Below, one piece after another: positions 62,073 through 64,000 of a stretch of 64,000 nt of DNA. The stretch comes from Acidovorax sp. YS12. Its GTDB lineage: Bacteria; Pseudomonadota; Gammaproteobacteria; Burkholderiales; Burkholderiaceae_C. How positions within the stretch are numbered: the stretch's first letter is position 1; each line of letters starts with the position of its first letter. The stretch covers positions 744,001 through 808,000 of the forward strand of contig CP053915.1 of NCBI GenBank assembly GCA_021496925.1, read 5' to 3'. The notes under the pieces were generated by a model. The model was not told the DNA's origin. It made no database searches and saw only the letters and a program-made list of their open reading frames with translations. Both the position numbers and the translations under genes were made by a program.

Positions 62073-64000
62073 ATGAGCAACCCTCTCCTCGATTTCCAAG
62101 ACCTGCCGCTGTTCGACCGCATCGCCCCGGACGACGTGGCCCCGGCGGTGGACGCCCTGCTGGCCGCCGCCAACGCCGCACTGGAGCGCGTCACCGCGCC
62201 GGACTTTCCGGCCGACTGGAACGCCATCGCCCGTGAACTCGACGTGGCCACCGAGCGGCTGGGCCGTGCCTGGGGCGCCGTCAGCCACCTCAACAGCGTG
62301 GCCGACACGCCCGCGCTGCGCGCGGCCTACAACGAGGCATTGCCCCGGGTCACCGAGTTCTGGACGCGCCTGTCCTCGGACGAGCGCCTGTACGCCAAGT
62401 ACAAGGCCATCGCCCCCGCCTCGCTCAACGGCGAGCAGCGCCAGGCGCTGCACAACGCAGTGCGCAACTTCGTGCTCTCCGGCGCCGAGCTGCAGGGCAC
62501 GGCCAAGGAGCGCTTCGCCCAGATCCAGGAGCGCCAGGCCGAGCTGAGCCAGAAGTTCAGCGAAAACGCGCTCGACGCCACCGACGGCTACGCCTACTAC
62601 GCCAGCGCAGCCGAAATCGCCGGTCTGCCCGCCGACGTGGCCCAGGCCGCGCGCGCCGCCGCCGAGGCCGACGGCCAGGACGGCTACAAGCTGACGCTGA
62701 AAATGCCAAGCTACCTGCCAGTGATGCAGTTCGCCGACCACGCCGCGCTGCGCGAGCGCCTGTACCGCGCCTACGTGACGCGCGCGTCCGACCAGGCCGA
62801 GGGCGAGGCCCGGCGCTTCGACAACACGGCGCTGATCCAGGAAATCCTGGCACTGCGCCAGGAAGAGGCGCGGCTGCTGGGCTATGCCAATTTCGCCGAG
62901 GTGTCCCTGGTGCCGAAGATGGCGCAGTCGCCCGCCCAGGTCATCGCCTTCCTGCGCGACCTGGCGCGCCGCGCCCGCCCCTACGCCGAGCGCGACGTGG
63001 CGGACGCGCGCGCCTTCGCCGCCGAGCACCTGGGCATCACCGGCCCACAGGCCTGGGACTGGCCCTACATCTCCGAAAAGCTCAAGGAAGCGAGCTACGC
63101 CTTCAGCGAGCAGGAGGTCAAGCAGTACTTCACCGCGCCCAAGGTGCTGGCGGGCCTGTTCAAGATCGTCGAGACCCTGTTCGACGTCGCCATCCGCCCC
63201 GACGCCGCCCCAGCGTGGCACCCCGCCGTGGCGTTCTACCGCATCGAGCGCGGCGGCCAGTTGCTGGGCCAGTTCTACCTCGACCAGCCCGCGCGCGCCG
63301 GCAAGCGCGGCGGCGCCTGGATGGACGACGTGCGCACACGTTGGCTGCGCCCCGACACCGGCGCGCTGCAAACGCCCGTGGCGCACCTGGTGTGCAACTT
63401 CGCCGAGGGCGTCGATGGCAAGCCCGCGCTGCTGACGCACGACGACGTGATCACCTTATTCCACGAATTCGGCCACGGCCTGCACCACATGCTCACGCAG
63501 GTGAGCGAGCGCGACGTTTCCGGCATCGGCGGCGTGGAATGGGACGCTGTGGAACTGCCCAGCCAGTTCATGGAGAACTTCTGCTGGGAATGGGACACGC
63601 TCAGGCACATGACGGCCCACGTTCATACTGCCGAGCCGCTGCCGCGCGCGCTCTACGACAAGATGATCGCGGCCAAGAACTTCCAAAGCGGCCTGGCCAC
63701 GCTGCGCCAGATCGAGTTCGCGCTGTTCGACATGCTGCTGCACACCGAGCATGACCCTGCGCAGGACGTCATGCCCCTGCTGTGGCGCGTGCGCGAGGAA
63801 GTGGCGGTGCTGCAGCCGCCCGCGTTCAGCCGCACGCCGCACACCTTCAGCCACATCTTCGCGGGCGGCTACGCGGCGGGCTACTACAGCTACAAGTGGG
63901 CCGAGGTGCTCTCGGCCGACGCCTATGCCGCCTTCGAGGAAACGGTGCGCCCCGACGGTACGCCCGACCCGGCCACCGGCCGCCGCTACCGCGAGGCCAT
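62073..64000 (+). CDS. prlC: Oligopeptidase A, M3 metallopeptidase (runs off the right edge)
   Basis: At least 642 codons seen; the family is about 680 residues. Cytosolic zinc endopeptidase that degrades short peptides, including signal peptides. N-terminus MSNPLLDFQDLPLFDRIAPD is typical of OpdA/PrlC. The zinc site is TLFHEFGHGLHHMLTQ (HExxH) near residue 465, with the third ligand Glu in GGVEWDAVELPSQFMENFCW. The substrate-closing segment FSHIFAGGYAAGYYSYKWAE is near 605. Starts at the ATG at 62073, the first conserved-looking Met. No fault seen; the last residues are outside the window. Confidence 0.93.
   Translation, partial: MSNPLLDFQDLPLFDRIAPDDVAPAVDALLAAANAALERVTAPDFPADWNAIARELDVATERLGRAWGAVSHLNSVADTPALRAAYNEALPRVTEFWTRLSSDERLYAKYKAIAPASLNGEQRQALHNAVRNFVLSGAELQGTAKERFAQIQERQAELSQKFSENALDATDGYAYYASAAEIAGLPADVAQAARAAAEADGQDGYKLTLKMPSYLPVMQFADHAALRERLYRAYVTRASDQAEGEARRFDNTALIQEILALRQEEARLLGYANFAEVSLVPKMAQSPAQVIAFLRDLARRARPYAERDVADARAFAAEHLGITGPQAWDWPYISEKLKEASYAFSEQEVKQYFTAPKVLAGLFKIVETLFDVAIRPDAAPAWHPAVAFYRIERGGQLLGQFYLDQPARAGKRGGAWMDDVRTRWLRPDTGALQTPVAHLVCNFAEGVDGKPALLTHDDVITLFHEFGHGLHHMLTQVSERDVSGIGGVEWDAVELPSQFMENFCWEWDTLRHMTAHVHTAEPLPRALYDKMIAAKNFQSGLATLRQIEFALFDMLLHTEHDPAQDVMPLLWRVREEVAVLQPPAFSRTPHTFSHIFAGGYAAGYYSYKWAEVLSADAYAAFEETVRPDGTPDPATGRRYREA

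Overview
The window is GC-rich bacterial chromosome with tightly packed genes. Gene content and style point to a betaproteobacterium of the family Comamonadaceae (Acidovorax / Alicycliphilus / Diaphorobacter type). The clues are a propionyl-CoA cassette with a homodimeric methylmalonyl-CoA mutase, a homodimeric pyruvate dehydrogenase E1, a lipoyl-bearing dihydrolipoamide dehydrogenase, and a family of short palindromic repeats (core GCTGCCAGCGCTTG) that I recall from that family. This is inference; no database was searched.

Layout. 1-519: 5' part of bioB (minus). 923-9582 (minus): a propionyl-CoA to succinyl-CoA operon, read from mutase to a candidate epimerase (mutase, small membrane protein, meaB, pccB, PH-like membrane protein, pccA, unknown protein, VOC protein), ending in a strong hairpin at 842-867, with a divergent GntR regulator at 9706. 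10454-14423 (plus): an MHYT-PAS-GGDEF diguanylate cyclase and a long-chain acyl-CoA synthetase. 14490-21857 (minus): a DUF1631 protein, an unusual protein joining a beta-helix-like repeat domain to two CbxX-type AAA+ ATPases, and ettA. 22119-25881 (plus): a RhlE-like helicase and an M14 carboxypeptidase lipoprotein. 25940-35126 (minus): an acyl-CoA ligase, hrpA and a large polytopic patatin-like protein. 35583-40127 (plus): an acyltransferase behind a structured leader, argA and a hipBA toxin-antitoxin pair. 40142-47300 (minus): a class A beta-lactamase packed against an HD-GYP protein, dsbB, and the sulfate transporter sbp-cysT-cysW-cysA. 47497-51175: an HDOD protein, a LysR regulator divergent from azoR, and a decayed IS3-type element. 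51317-57573 (minus): aceE-aceF-lpdA. 57757-60948 (plus): a FixL/FixJ-like two-component system divergent from aceE. 61021-64000 (plus): folD, a 161-bp MITE-like element and the 5' part of an oligopeptidase A gene.

Physiology: carbon flow through CoA thioesters (propionyl-CoA oxidation, fatty acid activation, pyruvate dehydrogenase), second-messenger signalling (GGDEF, HD-GYP and, by reputation, HDOD) and sulfate uptake. No tRNA, rRNA, CRISPR array or prophage was seen. The most unusual items are the beta-helix/double-AAA+ fusion, the membrane patatin, and palindromic repeats that supply stop codons and appear to have entered reading frames as interdomain linkers.
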